Source: Sphingomonas sp. PP-CE-3G-477 (GTDB lineage: Bacteria; Pseudomonadota; Alphaproteobacteria; Sphingomonadales; Sphingomonadaceae). From it: 64,000 nt of DNA. Below are positions 1 through 8,091 of the stretch, piece after piece (positions within the stretch are counted from its first letter, which is position 1; each line of letters opens with the position of its first letter). The position numbers and the translations under genes were made by a program. The stretch spans positions 1 to 64,000 of the forward strand of contig NZ_QAOF01000006.1 in the NCBI RefSeq assembly GCF_003050745.1, read 5' to 3'. The notes below the pieces were generated by a model. It did not search any database. It saw only the letters and a program-made list of their open reading frames with translations, and was not told the origin of the DNA.

Positions 1-250
1 GAGGAGCCCGAGAACCGCAAGCCGCCGCCCACATGTCCCTTCATCTTAACCTACAATGTCAAAGAGCCGACAAAAATACCGACACTCGCATAACCTCCCT
101 TTCGAGAAGCTTGGAGCATCTGGTTTTTTACGACCGTCGCAGAAGCCGTGAGGCACTCCGCTGCGGTGACACCCCTCTAGGGCCACCTCCCGATACCGTC
201 AAACGCTTTTTTACAGTTTCAGGTCACTTTTCGGATAATTCAAAGCTCGC

Positions 251-271
251 ACGCTCAGTGGCGCTGAGTGT
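251..271 (-). terminator. Hairpin downstream of the BrkB / RNase H-like pair
   Basis: Arms ACGCTCAG and CTGAGTGT form an 8-bp stem (one G-U pair) around a 5-nt loop, 14 nt past the RNase H-like stop codon. No clear U-tract follows on the minus strand, so it may be a weak terminator or an mRNA-stabilising hairpin. Positions 1-250 hold no gene I can support. The stretch 40-130 is AT-richer and looks intergenic; a minus-strand gene could start near 34-44 and run off the left edge. Confidence 0.4.
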
Positions 272-284
272 CGCCGTGTGACCC

Positions 285-674
285 TCAGCGAGGGTGCAGC
301 TTGGCGAGCGCGATGCCGGCAAGGTTCTGGGCTCGACCAATATGTCGTATGCGAAGCCGGTCGAAACGGATCGCCAGTTGCTCGAACGTTACCCGGTGTG
401 CCTCGAGCTCTACCGAACGGCACCGCGCCGTTCCCTTGGCCTGGGTCACGACCAGCGTGGAATCGCCGATCAGCGTGATATCGCGGTCGCCGTTTATGGC
501 TGCGATCTCGAGCGCATGAATGGCCGCCAGCCATTCGGCGTCGCTGTTGCTGCCGTTGCCCAGATCGTGGCGGTAATGGGTAACGCCCTTGCGGACGACT
601 GCGCATTCGATCGGGCCAGGGTTTGGCCGGCACCCGCCGTCGAAAAACAGCTTGGTCGACTCCCCATAAGCCAT
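285..674 (-). CDS. RNase HI-like (reverse-transcriptase-like) fold protein
   Basis: 129-aa single-domain protein of the ribonuclease H superfamily, which normally cuts RNA in RNA-DNA hybrids using four acidic residues. Three are visible: Asp in FFDGGCRPNPG (about residue 12), Glu in DAEWLAAIHALE (about 47) and Asp in LIGDSTLVV (about 71). The fourth, usually in N-x-x-x-D near the C-terminus, reads NLAG here, so Asp is replaced by Gly. Activity may therefore be reduced or altered. The start ATG overlaps the stop of the upstream BrkB gene (TGATG), which implies translational coupling. Family assignment is firm; the substrate is unknown. Confidence 0.85.
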   Translation of the reverse strand: MAYGESTKLFFDGGCRPNPGPIECAVVRKGVTHYRHDLGNGSNSDAEWLAAIHALEIAAINGDRDITLIGDSTLVVTQAKGTARCRSVELEAHRVTFEQLAIRFDRLRIRHIGRAQNLAGIALAKLHPR

Positions 675-1903
675 CAGGCTTTGGCTCGCGGGTTCGTCGT
701 TCCCTTGTCGGATGCCGTATGCTTCCGATGCGCGAGCACTGCGCCGACGGCGATCATGCCAAGACCCGCGACCGGCGATCCCCGTCGGATCGACCGCAGT
801 CCACCGAGCGCCAGAAGCGATGCGGGTAGGCCTGCCTGCACGCCACTCAGATGCGCGACGGCCAAGATCCCTGCCCCGTCCGGCTCCACGGGCCTAGCAA
901 TTGGTCGCGACTCGACTTCGGTCGCAACCGTATCCGCGACGGCCGCACCCCGCGTTCCCATCGGCGTGGCGGCGCCGGTCGTCGTATCGCTCGTCGTCTG
1001 GTGTTCGAGTTCCGAATTCAGCTCTGCGCCAAGCAGGAAGACGTAGGCCGAGAGCCACAGCCATGTCAGCAGCACGATGACCGCGCTCAGCGATCCATAG
1101 GTCGCGCCGTAATTTCCGAAGCGCGAGACGTAGACGCCGAACCCGATCGTCGCACCCAACCAGATAATCGTTGCCGCCAGCGATCCGGGAGTCAGCCACG
1201 CCCACTTGGCTTTGTGCCGATTGGGGCCGAACCGATACAGGCATGCCGCCGCCGTGACGCCCAGCGACGCGAGCACGCCGTAACTCACGAGGCGGATCGC
1301 TGTGAGCAGGATTTCAGGCGCGCCGGGTATCAGGCTGTCGAGCAACGCAAACGCCGCTGTCGAGAGCGCGGCGACCAGCGCCAGCAGGACGGCACCCCCG
1401 GTGATCGCAAAGGCGAGCAGGTTCAGCGCGATGAACCCTCGCGTCTCCTTCTCTTCGTACGCGATGTTCAGCGCGGTAACGATCGACGATGCCCCCTTCG
1501 TCCCGCCGTACAACGCGATCCCAAGCGCGATGACGAGACCGAACCCCTTTTTGCCTTCCGACGTATTGACGACCGTGGCGAGTTGGTCGCCAATCACGCG
1601 CGCCGCATCTTCCGGAAGGACGTTAAACAACGCGCGGATGTTCGCGACCACCGTCGTCGTGTCCGCGACCAGGCCGTAGATCAACACGACCGACGCGAGC
1701 AGCGGGACGATCGCGGCGAACCCATAGAATGCGGTGCCGGCCGCGATCAGGCCGATATTGTCGTCGTTACCCTCGGCCCAGGTGCGCTTCAGGACCTTCC
1801 ACCATTCGCTCGCCGACATCGACCAGGGGCTGGTGGCGGTATGCGCCATCGGGTGATCGGTATCGGCCAGCGTCTTGCTCCTCGGGATCGGTTCGGCGGG
1901 CAA
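674..1903 (-). CDS. YihY/BrkB-family inner-membrane protein
   Basis: About 409 aa. Several hydrophobic segments lie between residues 50 and 310, including the typical family stretch with IGLIAAGTAFYGFAAIVP near residue 50 and ALGIALYGGTKGASSI near 130. YihY/BrkB proteins are integral inner-membrane proteins of poorly defined function, and old RNase BN annotations of this family are wrong. The C-terminal 90 residues form a low-complexity tail with one more hydrophobic segment. The start used is TTG at 1903, with GAGGGA only 1-2 nt upstream; ATG at 1849 is an equally plausible shorter start. Its stop overlaps the RNase H-like start. Confidence 0.88.
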   Translation of the reverse strand: MPAEPIPRSKTLADTDHPMAHTATSPWSMSASEWWKVLKRTWAEGNDDNIGLIAAGTAFYGFAAIVPLLASVVLIYGLVADTTTVVANIRALFNVLPEDAARVIGDQLATVVNTSEGKKGFGLVIALGIALYGGTKGASSIVTALNIAYEEKETRGFIALNLLAFAITGGAVLLALVAALSTAAFALLDSLIPGAPEILLTAIRLVSYGVLASLGVTAAACLYRFGPNRHKAKWAWLTPGSLAATIIWLGATIGFGVYVSRFGNYGATYGSLSAVIVLLTWLWLSAYVFLLGAELNSELEHQTTSDTTTGAATPMGTRGAAVADTVATEVESRPIARPVEPDGAGILAVAHLSGVQAGLPASLLALGGLRSIRRGSPVAGLGMIAVGAVLAHRKHTASDKGTTNPRAKA

Positions 1904-1954
1904 ATCCCTCCGCCCACCTAACGCAGCGCGCGCATAAACGTGCCGGATCGGCGG

Positions 1955-4453
1955 CTAGAGTTGCCGCAAGGCCTGCGCGGGTCGCGCACCCAGGATCGGC
2001 CATGCACCGATCAGCCCGATAGCCATGGTCAGCCCCGCCCCGCCGAGCAACGTGACAAGGACGGTCGCATAATCGGGCAGCCATTCGAACGTGAACAGCT
2101 GCGTCACGACATACCACGCCCCGCCAAGTCCCAGCAGCAGCGCGAGTACCGACAGGACGACGCTGAGAAACGCATATTCCAGCGCCTGGACGCCAAGCAC
2201 CTGCCAGCGTGTCGCGCCGAGCGTCCGCAGGATCACGCCGTCATACGTACGCGCCTCCCGCGCCGCCGCGATCGCACCGATCAGCACCGCGATACCGGCG
2301 AGGATCGCGACCGACGCGGCGGCGGTAATCGCCGTCGCCATCTGCGTCACGATCGCGCGCACCTGGCCCAGCACGCCGCGGACCTCGATCACCGATACCG
2401 ATGGAAAGCGGGGTAGCAGCGCGCGCATCACTATCGACTCCTGCCCGGGCGCGAGATCGATCGTCGCGGCAAGATTATGCGGCGCGTCCTCGATCGCATT
2501 GGGCGAGAAGACCATCACGAAATTGAAGCCCAGCGTATCCCAGCTGATCCGGCGGAACGACGCGATCCGCGCGGTCCGCTCGACCCCGAGCAGCGTGTAG
2601 CTAAGCGGGTCACCGATCTTCAGGTCGAGAACCTTGGCTAACCGCTCGTCGATCGAAACCAGCGGCGGTCCGCGGTAATTGCGCGGCCACCAGCGGCCCG
2701 CGGTCAGTTCGCTTCCCTCTGGGAGGGTCGCCGAATAGGTCAGGCCGCGCTCGCCCCGCAACGCCCAGGCGCCCTCGGGCAGCGTCTTGAGGTCGGCAAC
2801 CCGCGTCGTACCATAGCCGGTGATGGTACCGCGCATCGCGGGCACGGTCCGTATCACCGGGTGCGTCGCGATACCCTCGATCGTGCGGCGAAATTCGGCT
2901 TCGCGGTCGGGGGGCACGTCGAGCGCGAACAAGGCCGGTGCACGGTTCGGCACGGTGCGCGCGATGTTGGCATCGATGCTGGTACGAATGCCTGCGAGCA
3001 GGACGAACAAGGTAAGACCGAGGCCGAGCGCGACGACCAGCGTGCCGGTCCGCGCGCCAGGACGATGCAGCCCGGCAACCGCAAGCCGTAACAAAGGACG
3101 CCTGGACCTGGGCAGCAATGCCGCGCCGCGCCGGACACCCCATCCGAACAGAGCAAGCATCGCGAGGACGACAGCGACGGCCGCGAGGAACCCGGCGCTG
3201 AGCAATGGCTGTTCGGCGGTCGACAGCGCCAGCGCGACGACGGCGGCGCCCGCACCCAGGACCCAAGGCAAGGTTTGGCGCTGCGGAACGCGGCGCTCGC
3301 CCGGCAGTCCGCGCAACAGCCCGGCGGCAGGAATCTGTCCGGCCTCGATCAGCGGTGGCGCCGTGAAGGCCAACGCGATCAGCATGCCATAGGCGGCGGC
3401 AAGCGCGAGCGGTGCGGCCTGGACGGTGAACCGGGGTGCGACCGGCAGGACGTCGCCCGCAAGCCACACGATCAACGGCACGGTCACGACACCCGCGATC
3501 AGTCCTGCGGCGATTCCCATTCCCGCGACGACCGCGACCTGCAGCACGTAGATCCGCGCCACGATGCCCGACGTCGCACCGAGCACCTTCAACGCGGCGA
3601 TGCTGCCACGGCGCGCGGTCAGGTAGGAGGATACGCCGTTGCCGACGCCGATCCCGGCAATGACCAGCGCAGACAGTCCCACGAGCAGAAGGAACTGCCC
3701 CATCCGGTCGACGAAACGCTCGGCACCGGGTGCGGCCCGATCGCGGGTCTTGGTTTCCCAGCCGCCGGTCGCGAACGCCGCCTTGAAGCGATCGGTTGCC
3801 GCTGTCGGGGAGGCTCCCGTCGGCAGCCGGATGCGGTATTTGCTCTCGTACAGGCTCCCCGGCTGGACAAGCCCGGTTCGGGCGATACCGTCGAGCGACA
3901 CGATCGCGACCGGGCCAAACGTGAACCCCTCCCCCAGCCGGTCCGGCTCGCTCGTAACGATGCCGCCGACGGTGAACGCCGCGGTTCCCAGTCTCAGTTG
4001 CGCGCCGCGCCCGATCCCAAGGCGCTCCGCCAGCGCCGGTCCGATCAGGACGGTGTTCGCATCGAGCGATTTCGCGGACGTTTCGCCACGCAACGCAAGC
4101 GTGCCGTACAGGGGATAAACGGCATCGACGCCCTTGAGTTCGATCGGCACGCTGTTGGTGCCGCGCACCGCCATCGCCTGCATCCGGATCGTTTCGGAGA
4201 CGGTACCAAGGCGTGCCATCGCGGCGCGCTCGGCTTGCGTGGCGGCGCGTTGCGACGCGGCGAACTCGACGTCGCCGCCCAAGATCGCGCTACCGCGAGA
4301 CGCGAGTTCCGTGTCGATCGCCTGTGTCAGGCTGCCGATCGCCGCCAGCGCACCCACGCCAAGGAACAGGCAGGCAAGCAACAACCGAAGTCCGCGAAAC
4401 CGCAGGTCGAGTTCACGCCGCGCAAGCCGCCACGCCAGCCGCCAGTCGCTCAC
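1955..4453 (-). CDS. ybbP: FtsX-like ABC transporter permease (YbbP type)
   Basis: 832-aa permease with an N-terminal membrane anchor (about 20-45), a large periplasmic domain, and two FtsX-type transmembrane blocks (about 255-430 and 700-825). This length and duplicated layout are typical of YbbP/MacB-like permeases (type VII ABC superfamily). Such proteins act as mechanotransmitters or exporters rather than classical importers. The start ATG overlaps the stop of the ATPase gene (ATGA at 4450-4453), and the pair lies next to tesA as in E. coli tesA-ybbA-ybbP. Substrate unknown. Confidence 0.93.
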   Translation of the reverse strand: MSDWRLAWRLARRELDLRFRGLRLLLACLFLGVGALAAIGSLTQAIDTELASRGSAILGGDVEFAASQRAATQAERAAMARLGTVSETIRMQAMAVRGTNSVPIELKGVDAVYPLYGTLALRGETSAKSLDANTVLIGPALAERLGIGRGAQLRLGTAAFTVGGIVTSEPDRLGEGFTFGPVAIVSLDGIARTGLVQPGSLYESKYRIRLPTGASPTAATDRFKAAFATGGWETKTRDRAAPGAERFVDRMGQFLLLVGLSALVIAGIGVGNGVSSYLTARRGSIAALKVLGATSGIVARIYVLQVAVVAGMGIAAGLIAGVVTVPLIVWLAGDVLPVAPRFTVQAAPLALAAAYGMLIALAFTAPPLIEAGQIPAAGLLRGLPGERRVPQRQTLPWVLGAGAAVVALALSTAEQPLLSAGFLAAVAVVLAMLALFGWGVRRGAALLPRSRRPLLRLAVAGLHRPGARTGTLVVALGLGLTLFVLLAGIRTSIDANIARTVPNRAPALFALDVPPDREAEFRRTIEGIATHPVIRTVPAMRGTITGYGTTRVADLKTLPEGAWALRGERGLTYSATLPEGSELTAGRWWPRNYRGPPLVSIDERLAKVLDLKIGDPLSYTLLGVERTARIASFRRISWDTLGFNFVMVFSPNAIEDAPHNLAATIDLAPGQESIVMRALLPRFPSVSVIEVRGVLGQVRAIVTQMATAITAAASVAILAGIAVLIGAIAAAREARTYDGVILRTLGATRWQVLGVQALEYAFLSVVLSVLALLLGLGGAWYVVTQLFTFEWLPDYATVLVTLLGGAGLTMAIGLIGAWPILGARPAQALRQL

Positions 4454-5202
4454 CGTTGGTGGTCCGTCAGGATGCGGCCGTCGGAAAGTTCGACGATCCT
4501 GTCGCAGCGCGCCGCGAGGACCGGGTCATGGGTGATCACGATCAGCGTCGCGCCGGTGGCCGCGCGGCGATCGAACAGCAGGTCCATGATCGACGCGCCG
4601 GTCGCGGCATCCAAATTGCCGGTGGGTTCGTCCGCGAACACGATGTCCGGCCGTGGCCCGAGCGCGCGCGCGATCGCCACGCGCTGCTGTTCGCCGCCCG
4701 ACAACTGGGTCGGATAATGGCCGATACGATGCGACAGCCCGACCGCATGCAGTTCGGCCTCCGCCCGATCGAACGCGTCCGCCATCCCGGCGAGCTCCAT
4801 CGGCACGGCGACGTTCTCCAACGCGGTCATCGTCGGCAGCAGATGGAACGCCTGCAGGACGATGCCGATGCGACCCCGGCGCGCGCGCGACAACGCGTCC
4901 TCGTCGAGCGCCCCGAAGTCCAGCCCCGCGACCCGAACTCGACCACCGCTCGCCTGTTCGAGCCCCGCCAGGATCGCCATCAGCGAAGACTTGCCCGATC
5001 CTGACGGTCCGAGCAGCGCGGTGCTGGTATCGCGCGCAATATCGAGGTCGATACCCTTCAATATCGTCGTCGCCGCGGTCGACGCGCCTAGGGTCAGGGT
5101 GACATCGCGGATCGAGATCACCATGTCCCCACCAGCAAGCTCTTGGTCCTTGGCGGCAGGCTGTAGGTCGTCGGCAGCAAGCGCGGGCGCAATGTCAGTC
5201 AT
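4450..5202 (-). CDS. ybbA: ABC transporter ATP-binding protein (YbbA/LolD type)
   Basis: About 250-aa nucleotide-binding subunit pairing with the adjacent FtsX-like permease. Walker A is LGPSGSGKSS, the signature is LSGGEQQR, Walker B is IVFADEPTGNLD, and the H-loop is VITHD, all canonical. The start is uncertain. ATG at 5202 gives a 26-residue N-terminal extension, has no ribosome binding site, and leaves only 21 bp to the divergent tesA start. ATG at 5124 (MVISIRDV) matches the family N-terminus and follows GGTGGGG, so it is a good alternative. Confidence 0.94.
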   Translation of the reverse strand: MTDIAPALAADDLQPAAKDQELAGGDMVISIRDVTLTLGASTAATTILKGIDLDIARDTSTALLGPSGSGKSSLMAILAGLEQASGGRVRVAGLDFGALDEDALSRARRGRIGIVLQAFHLLPTMTALENVAVPMELAGMADAFDRAEAELHAVGLSHRIGHYPTQLSGGEQQRVAIARALGPRPDIVFADEPTGNLDAATGASIMDLLFDRRAATGATLIVITHDPVLAARCDRIVELSDGRILTDHQR

Positions 5203-5223
5203 GGGCGGTGGGAGATCTTCACG

Positions 5224-5967
5224 TTGGAGCAAAATCGAAACGGCAGACGCTGGACACTCTATGGGGTCGGCGCGCTGCTTCTCCAAGCGGCGTTGCTGAC
5301 CGGCTGCGACAGGCACGATGCGCCGCCCGCCCCTGCGCAGGTCGAGAACACCGCGGTGCCGGCCCCTGCCCCCGTGGCCGCGACCCCGGCGCCAAGCGGA
5401 CCGGCTCGCCTGATCCTGGCGTTCGGTGACAGCCTGTACGCCGGATACGGCCTCGATCGCGGCCAGAGCCTGCCCGATGCCGTGCAGAACAGGCTGCGAC
5501 GCGACGGGATCAATGCGACCGTCGTAAACGCCGGCGTGTCGGGCGACACCAGCGCGGCGGGGCGGCAGCGGTTCGCATTCGCGCTGAGCAACCTGCCGCG
5601 CAAACCGGACCTCATACTGATCGGGCTTGGCGGAAACGACGTCCTGCGACAGATTGCCCCCGCCGAGACGCGCGCGAACATGACCGCGATGCTGGAGGAG
5701 GCAAAACGTCGCGGGATCCCGACGATGCTGACCGGGATGATGGCACCGCCGAACCTTGGCCCGGAATACACGTCGCAATTCAATCGGATATGGCCCGATC
5801 TTGCCAAGACATACGATACATCGCTGTACCCGTTTATTCTCGACGGGGTGATCGGCGACGCCAAGCTGATGCAGGCGGACCGGGTTCATCCCAACCCCGT
5901 CGGTGTGGATCGCATCGCAGCACGCGTTGCGCCACTCGTCGAAACGGCGTTAGGACAAGGTAGCTAG
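5224..5967 (+). CDS. tesA: Arylesterase / lysophospholipase, SGNH hydrolase lipoprotein
   Basis: 247-aa TesA-type esterase or thioesterase. The N-terminus carries a lipoprotein signal with lipobox LLTGC (Cys 28), then a Pro/Ala-rich linker, so it is predicted to be membrane-anchored in the periplasm. SGNH blocks are complete: FGDSLYAGYG (nucleophile Ser), NAGVSGDT (Gly), GLGGNDVLR (Asn) and ADRVHPN (Asp/His). The TTG start is supported by GGGAG about 8-10 nt upstream and by the need to keep the signal peptide. It is divergent from ybbA, the classic tesA-ybbAP neighbourhood. Confidence 0.94.
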   Translation: MEQNRNGRRWTLYGVGALLLQAALLTGCDRHDAPPAPAQVENTAVPAPAPVAATPAPSGPARLILAFGDSLYAGYGLDRGQSLPDAVQNRLRRDGINATVVNAGVSGDTSAAGRQRFAFALSNLPRKPDLILIGLGGNDVLRQIAPAETRANMTAMLEEAKRRGIPTMLTGMMAPPNLGPEYTSQFNRIWPDLAKTYDTSLYPFILDGVIGDAKLMQADRVHPNPVGVDRIAARVAPLVETALGQGS

Positions 5968-5990
5968 GATCGGTACGGCACCGGCACCAT

Positions 5991-6012
5991 CGCCTGGTAA
6001 ATCTACCAGGCG
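5991..6012. promoter_or_regulatory. Perfect 9-bp dyad between tesA and the Crp/Fnr gene
   Basis: Arms CGCCTGGTA (5991-5999) and TACCAGGCG (6004-6012) flank a 4-nt AATC spacer, and three further outer pairs can form. It lies 24 nt after the tesA stop and 81 nt before the Crp/Fnr start. No U-tract follows. It could be the tesA terminator hairpin or an operator; the 4-nt spacer between half-sites resembles FNR/CRP-family geometry, though the half-site sequence does not match canonical FNR. Confidence 0.5.
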
Positions 6013-6092
6013 GTGACGGTGCATCGCACGCTGAAGGTAACGGGCTATGCTGTCGGGCTAACAGCAGGCGTGGAGCAGAAAAAGGGACTCGA

Positions 6093-6830
6093 ATGCAATT
6101 GAGCGGTTTGATCGCACGGCTGGGGCGACATCTGGATCTCACCGAGGCGGAGCGCGAGGCGATCCTCCATGCCGAAAAAGGCGAGCGGCGGCTGAAGGCC
6201 GGCGACGTATTGATGGCGGAAGGTGGCGAAAGCCACGCCTTGTACGTCGTTCGCCAGGGCTGGCTCCATTCCTCGACCAAGCTCGTCACGGGTGGCAGGC
6301 AGATCCTGCGGTTCCATTATGCGGGCGACCTGATCGGCACGTCGAGCATGGCATGGTCGCAGGCGGCGGCTACGCTCACCGCGATCTCCGATTGCACCGT
6401 CATCGAGATGCCGAAGACCGAGCTCGGCCTCCTGTTTCGCGCACAACCGCGGATCGGCGGGCTGCTTTACGCAATCGCCGCCGCCGAGAATGTCGCGATG
6501 AGCGATCGGCTGACCACGATCGGGCGGATGGGCGCGAGCGAGCGACTGTCGACGTTGCTGCTCGATATCATCGCACGACTGCGGGTGACGGCCGGCGGGA
6601 TCGTCGACTCGTTCGATCTGCCGCTGACGCAGACCGATATCGGCGATGCGCTGGGTCTGACCAAGGTCCACGTCAACCGGACCATTCGCGCGCTGGAAAA
6701 GACCGGCGTGATCGAACGGACCGGCCGCCGCGTGAAGATCATGGACGAAGCCGCATTGGTCGCCGCGACCGGGTTCACCGATCGCTATGGCGAGATCGAG
6801 ACCGCCTGGCTGCCTGCCGCGGCGGCGTAG
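6093..6830 (+). CDS. Crp/Fnr-family transcriptional regulator
   Basis: 245 aa. An N-terminal cyclic-nucleotide-binding-like beta-roll (about 20-125, with GDVLMAEGGES and FHYAGDLIG) precedes a helix-turn-helix (about 185-215, LPLTQTDIGDALGLTKVHVNRTIRAL). The N-terminal cysteines of oxygen-sensing FNR are absent; the only Cys is in SDCTVIEM. It is therefore not an Fe-S FNR, and its ligand is unknown. AAGGGA lies 6 nt before the ATG. The dyad at 5991-6012 is the only obvious regulatory element in its upstream region. Confidence 0.93.
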   Translation: MQLSGLIARLGRHLDLTEAEREAILHAEKGERRLKAGDVLMAEGGESHALYVVRQGWLHSSTKLVTGGRQILRFHYAGDLIGTSSMAWSQAAATLTAISDCTVIEMPKTELGLLFRAQPRIGGLLYAIAAAENVAMSDRLTTIGRMGASERLSTLLLDIIARLRVTAGGIVDSFDLPLTQTDIGDALGLTKVHVNRTIRALEKTGVIERTGRRVKIMDEAALVAATGFTDRYGEIETAWLPAAAA

Positions 6831-6833
6831 GAA

Positions 6834-7181
6834 TCAGGTGCGGTCGACGACGAACAGCGTGACGCGGTCGTACTTGATGTCGCCTGGGTTGAAGATCGCG
6901 TCGGGCACGAACGAACGATCGGTAACCGCGATGTCCTTCAGGCCGGCAAGCTTGAACGTGCCGAGCTTGATCTCCTTGGGCGGCTGACCGTCGCGCTCCA
7001 GCGTCACCGCATCGACGAACACGTCGTCGTGCTTGGTGTACAGGATGTGCGGCGCCAGCGTGCAGACCATGCGGTTATAGGTCGCGGTAATGCACTTGCG
7101 CATCGCAATCGCCTGCAGAAGCAGGGCGTTCGCGTTGGCCGGGGCGGACTGGTCGTCGGGGGTCGAGGTCATGTTGTGCAT
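6834..7181 (-). CDS. Small conserved protein, possibly WYL-like
   Basis: About 115 aa. I do not firmly recognise the family. The pattern AIAMRKCITATYNRM, then LAPHILYTKHDDVFVDAVTLERDG and KLGTFKLAGLKDI resembles the beta-rich core of WYL domains (ligand-sensing modules) without an attached DNA-binding domain. ATG at 7181 and ATG at 7172 are both possible, and neither has a clear ribosome binding site. It lies 80 nt downstream of the transglutaminase pair on the same strand, with a hairpin between, and converges on the Crp/Fnr gene. Confidence 0.65.
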   Translation of the reverse strand: MHNMTSTPDDQSAPANANALLLQAIAMRKCITATYNRMVCTLAPHILYTKHDDVFVDAVTLERDGQPPKEIKLGTFKLAGLKDIAVTDRSFVPDAIFNPGDIKYDRVTLFVVDRT

Positions 7182-7229
7182 CGCAGCATAAGTTGAAGGA
7201 TCGAAGCCGTTAGGCCCAACGCGGCGGTC

Positions 7230-7251
7230 GCGACAAGGGATAACTTGTCGC
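7230..7251 (-). terminator. Hairpin between transglutaminase and WYL-like gene
   Basis: Perfect 8-bp arms GCGACAAG and CTTGTCGC flank a 6-nt loop, 10 nt past the transglutaminase stop on the minus strand. There is no U-tract, so it is either an attenuating or processing hairpin inside an operon or a weak terminator. Confidence 0.45.
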
Positions 7252-7261
7252 CGAGGCAGCT

Positions 7262-8077
7262 TTAGGCCGCCGACACGACCTCGTCGGTATGCACGTCGAA
7301 GCCGACCAGACGCGCAGGACCGAAGGTGGTCGTAAGCGCCGTATCGGTTGCGTCCCTGCCGCGTGCCATCAGGATCCGGCCGATCCGCGGCTGATTGTGG
7401 CGTGCATCGAAGGTATGCCACGTTCCGCCGAGATACACGTCGAACCACGCCGAAAAGTCCATCGGCGCGTCGACCGGGGGGATGCCGATGTCGCCGAGGT
7501 AGCCGGTGCAGTAGCGGGCGGGGATGTTCATGCAGCGGCACAACGTGATCGCGAGGTGTGCGAAATCGCGGCACACGCCCTGGCGCTCTTGATAGACGTC
7601 CCACGCCGTTTTGGTCGGCCGGGCATAGTGATAGCCGAACTCGACATGATCGTGCGCGAAGTCGACGATCGCCTGGACTCGCTGCCAGCCTGCCGGGACG
7701 TGCCCGAACAGCGACCATGCCGTCTCCGACAGACGATCGGTCTCGCAATACCGGCTGCCGAGCAGGAAAATGAGGATATCGTCGGGCAGATCCTCGACGG
7801 CGTGCTGGATCGCATCCGGCGTCACCGGGTCAGGCTCGCCGCTGTCCTCGATCGTGAAATCGCACGACAGCGTCAGCCCACCCTTGGGAACGGTGATCCG
7901 CGTGCAGACGTTGCCGAACGCATCGAGATAATCATACGCCGGCACGTCGGGGTCGTCGACGATCCGGTGCGGGGTGATGAGATCCTTGTTACGCGATGGG
8001 TGGATGCTCAGCATCGTCAGCATCGGCGTCGCGACGTCGGTTTCGAAGCGGATGGTATAGCCAGCGCGGATCAGCAT
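7262..8077 (-). CDS. Transglutaminase-like cysteine protease-fold protein (1)
   Basis: 271 aa. The N-terminal half is the beta-domain found in bacterial transglutaminase-like proteins; the C-terminal half carries the papain-like core. The catalytic Cys is in QGVCRDFAHL (about residue 170) and the His in GGTWHTFDARH (about 225), the latter Asp supplying the third residue. ATG at 8077 is chosen because AGGGGGA lies 7 nt upstream; a GTG/ATG 18 nt earlier lacks support. It follows a paralogous transglutaminase gene by 14 nt. Such enzymes are often linked to ATP-grasp and alpha-E genes, none of which are seen here. Substrate unknown. Confidence 0.9.
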   Translation of the reverse strand: MLIRAGYTIRFETDVATPMLTMLSIHPSRNKDLITPHRIVDDPDVPAYDYLDAFGNVCTRITVPKGGLTLSCDFTIEDSGEPDPVTPDAIQHAVEDLPDDILIFLLGSRYCETDRLSETAWSLFGHVPAGWQRVQAIVDFAHDHVEFGYHYARPTKTAWDVYQERQGVCRDFAHLAITLCRCMNIPARYCTGYLGDIGIPPVDAPMDFSAWFDVYLGGTWHTFDARHNQPRIGRILMARGRDATDTALTTTFGPARLVGFDVHTDEVVSAA

Positions 8078-8091
8078 CGAAGTCCCCCTTA

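Noticed and set aside
1..250. Partial or small genes at the left edge, such as an 82-aa frame from 33 or a minus-strand start near 34-44
   Set aside because: Composition is AT-richer and intergenic-like, no domain is recognisable, and the minus-strand start has only 10 codons before the edge.
851..1921. Long open frames antisense to real genes, for example 851-1921, 3275-4717, 10430-12823, 17224-18579 and 52705-54756
   Set aside because: They are Arg/Gly/Pro-rich shadow frames of well-identified genes on the other strand, a normal effect of high GC.
6093..6830. FNR-type oxygen sensor
   Set aside because: The N-terminal Fe-S cysteines are absent.
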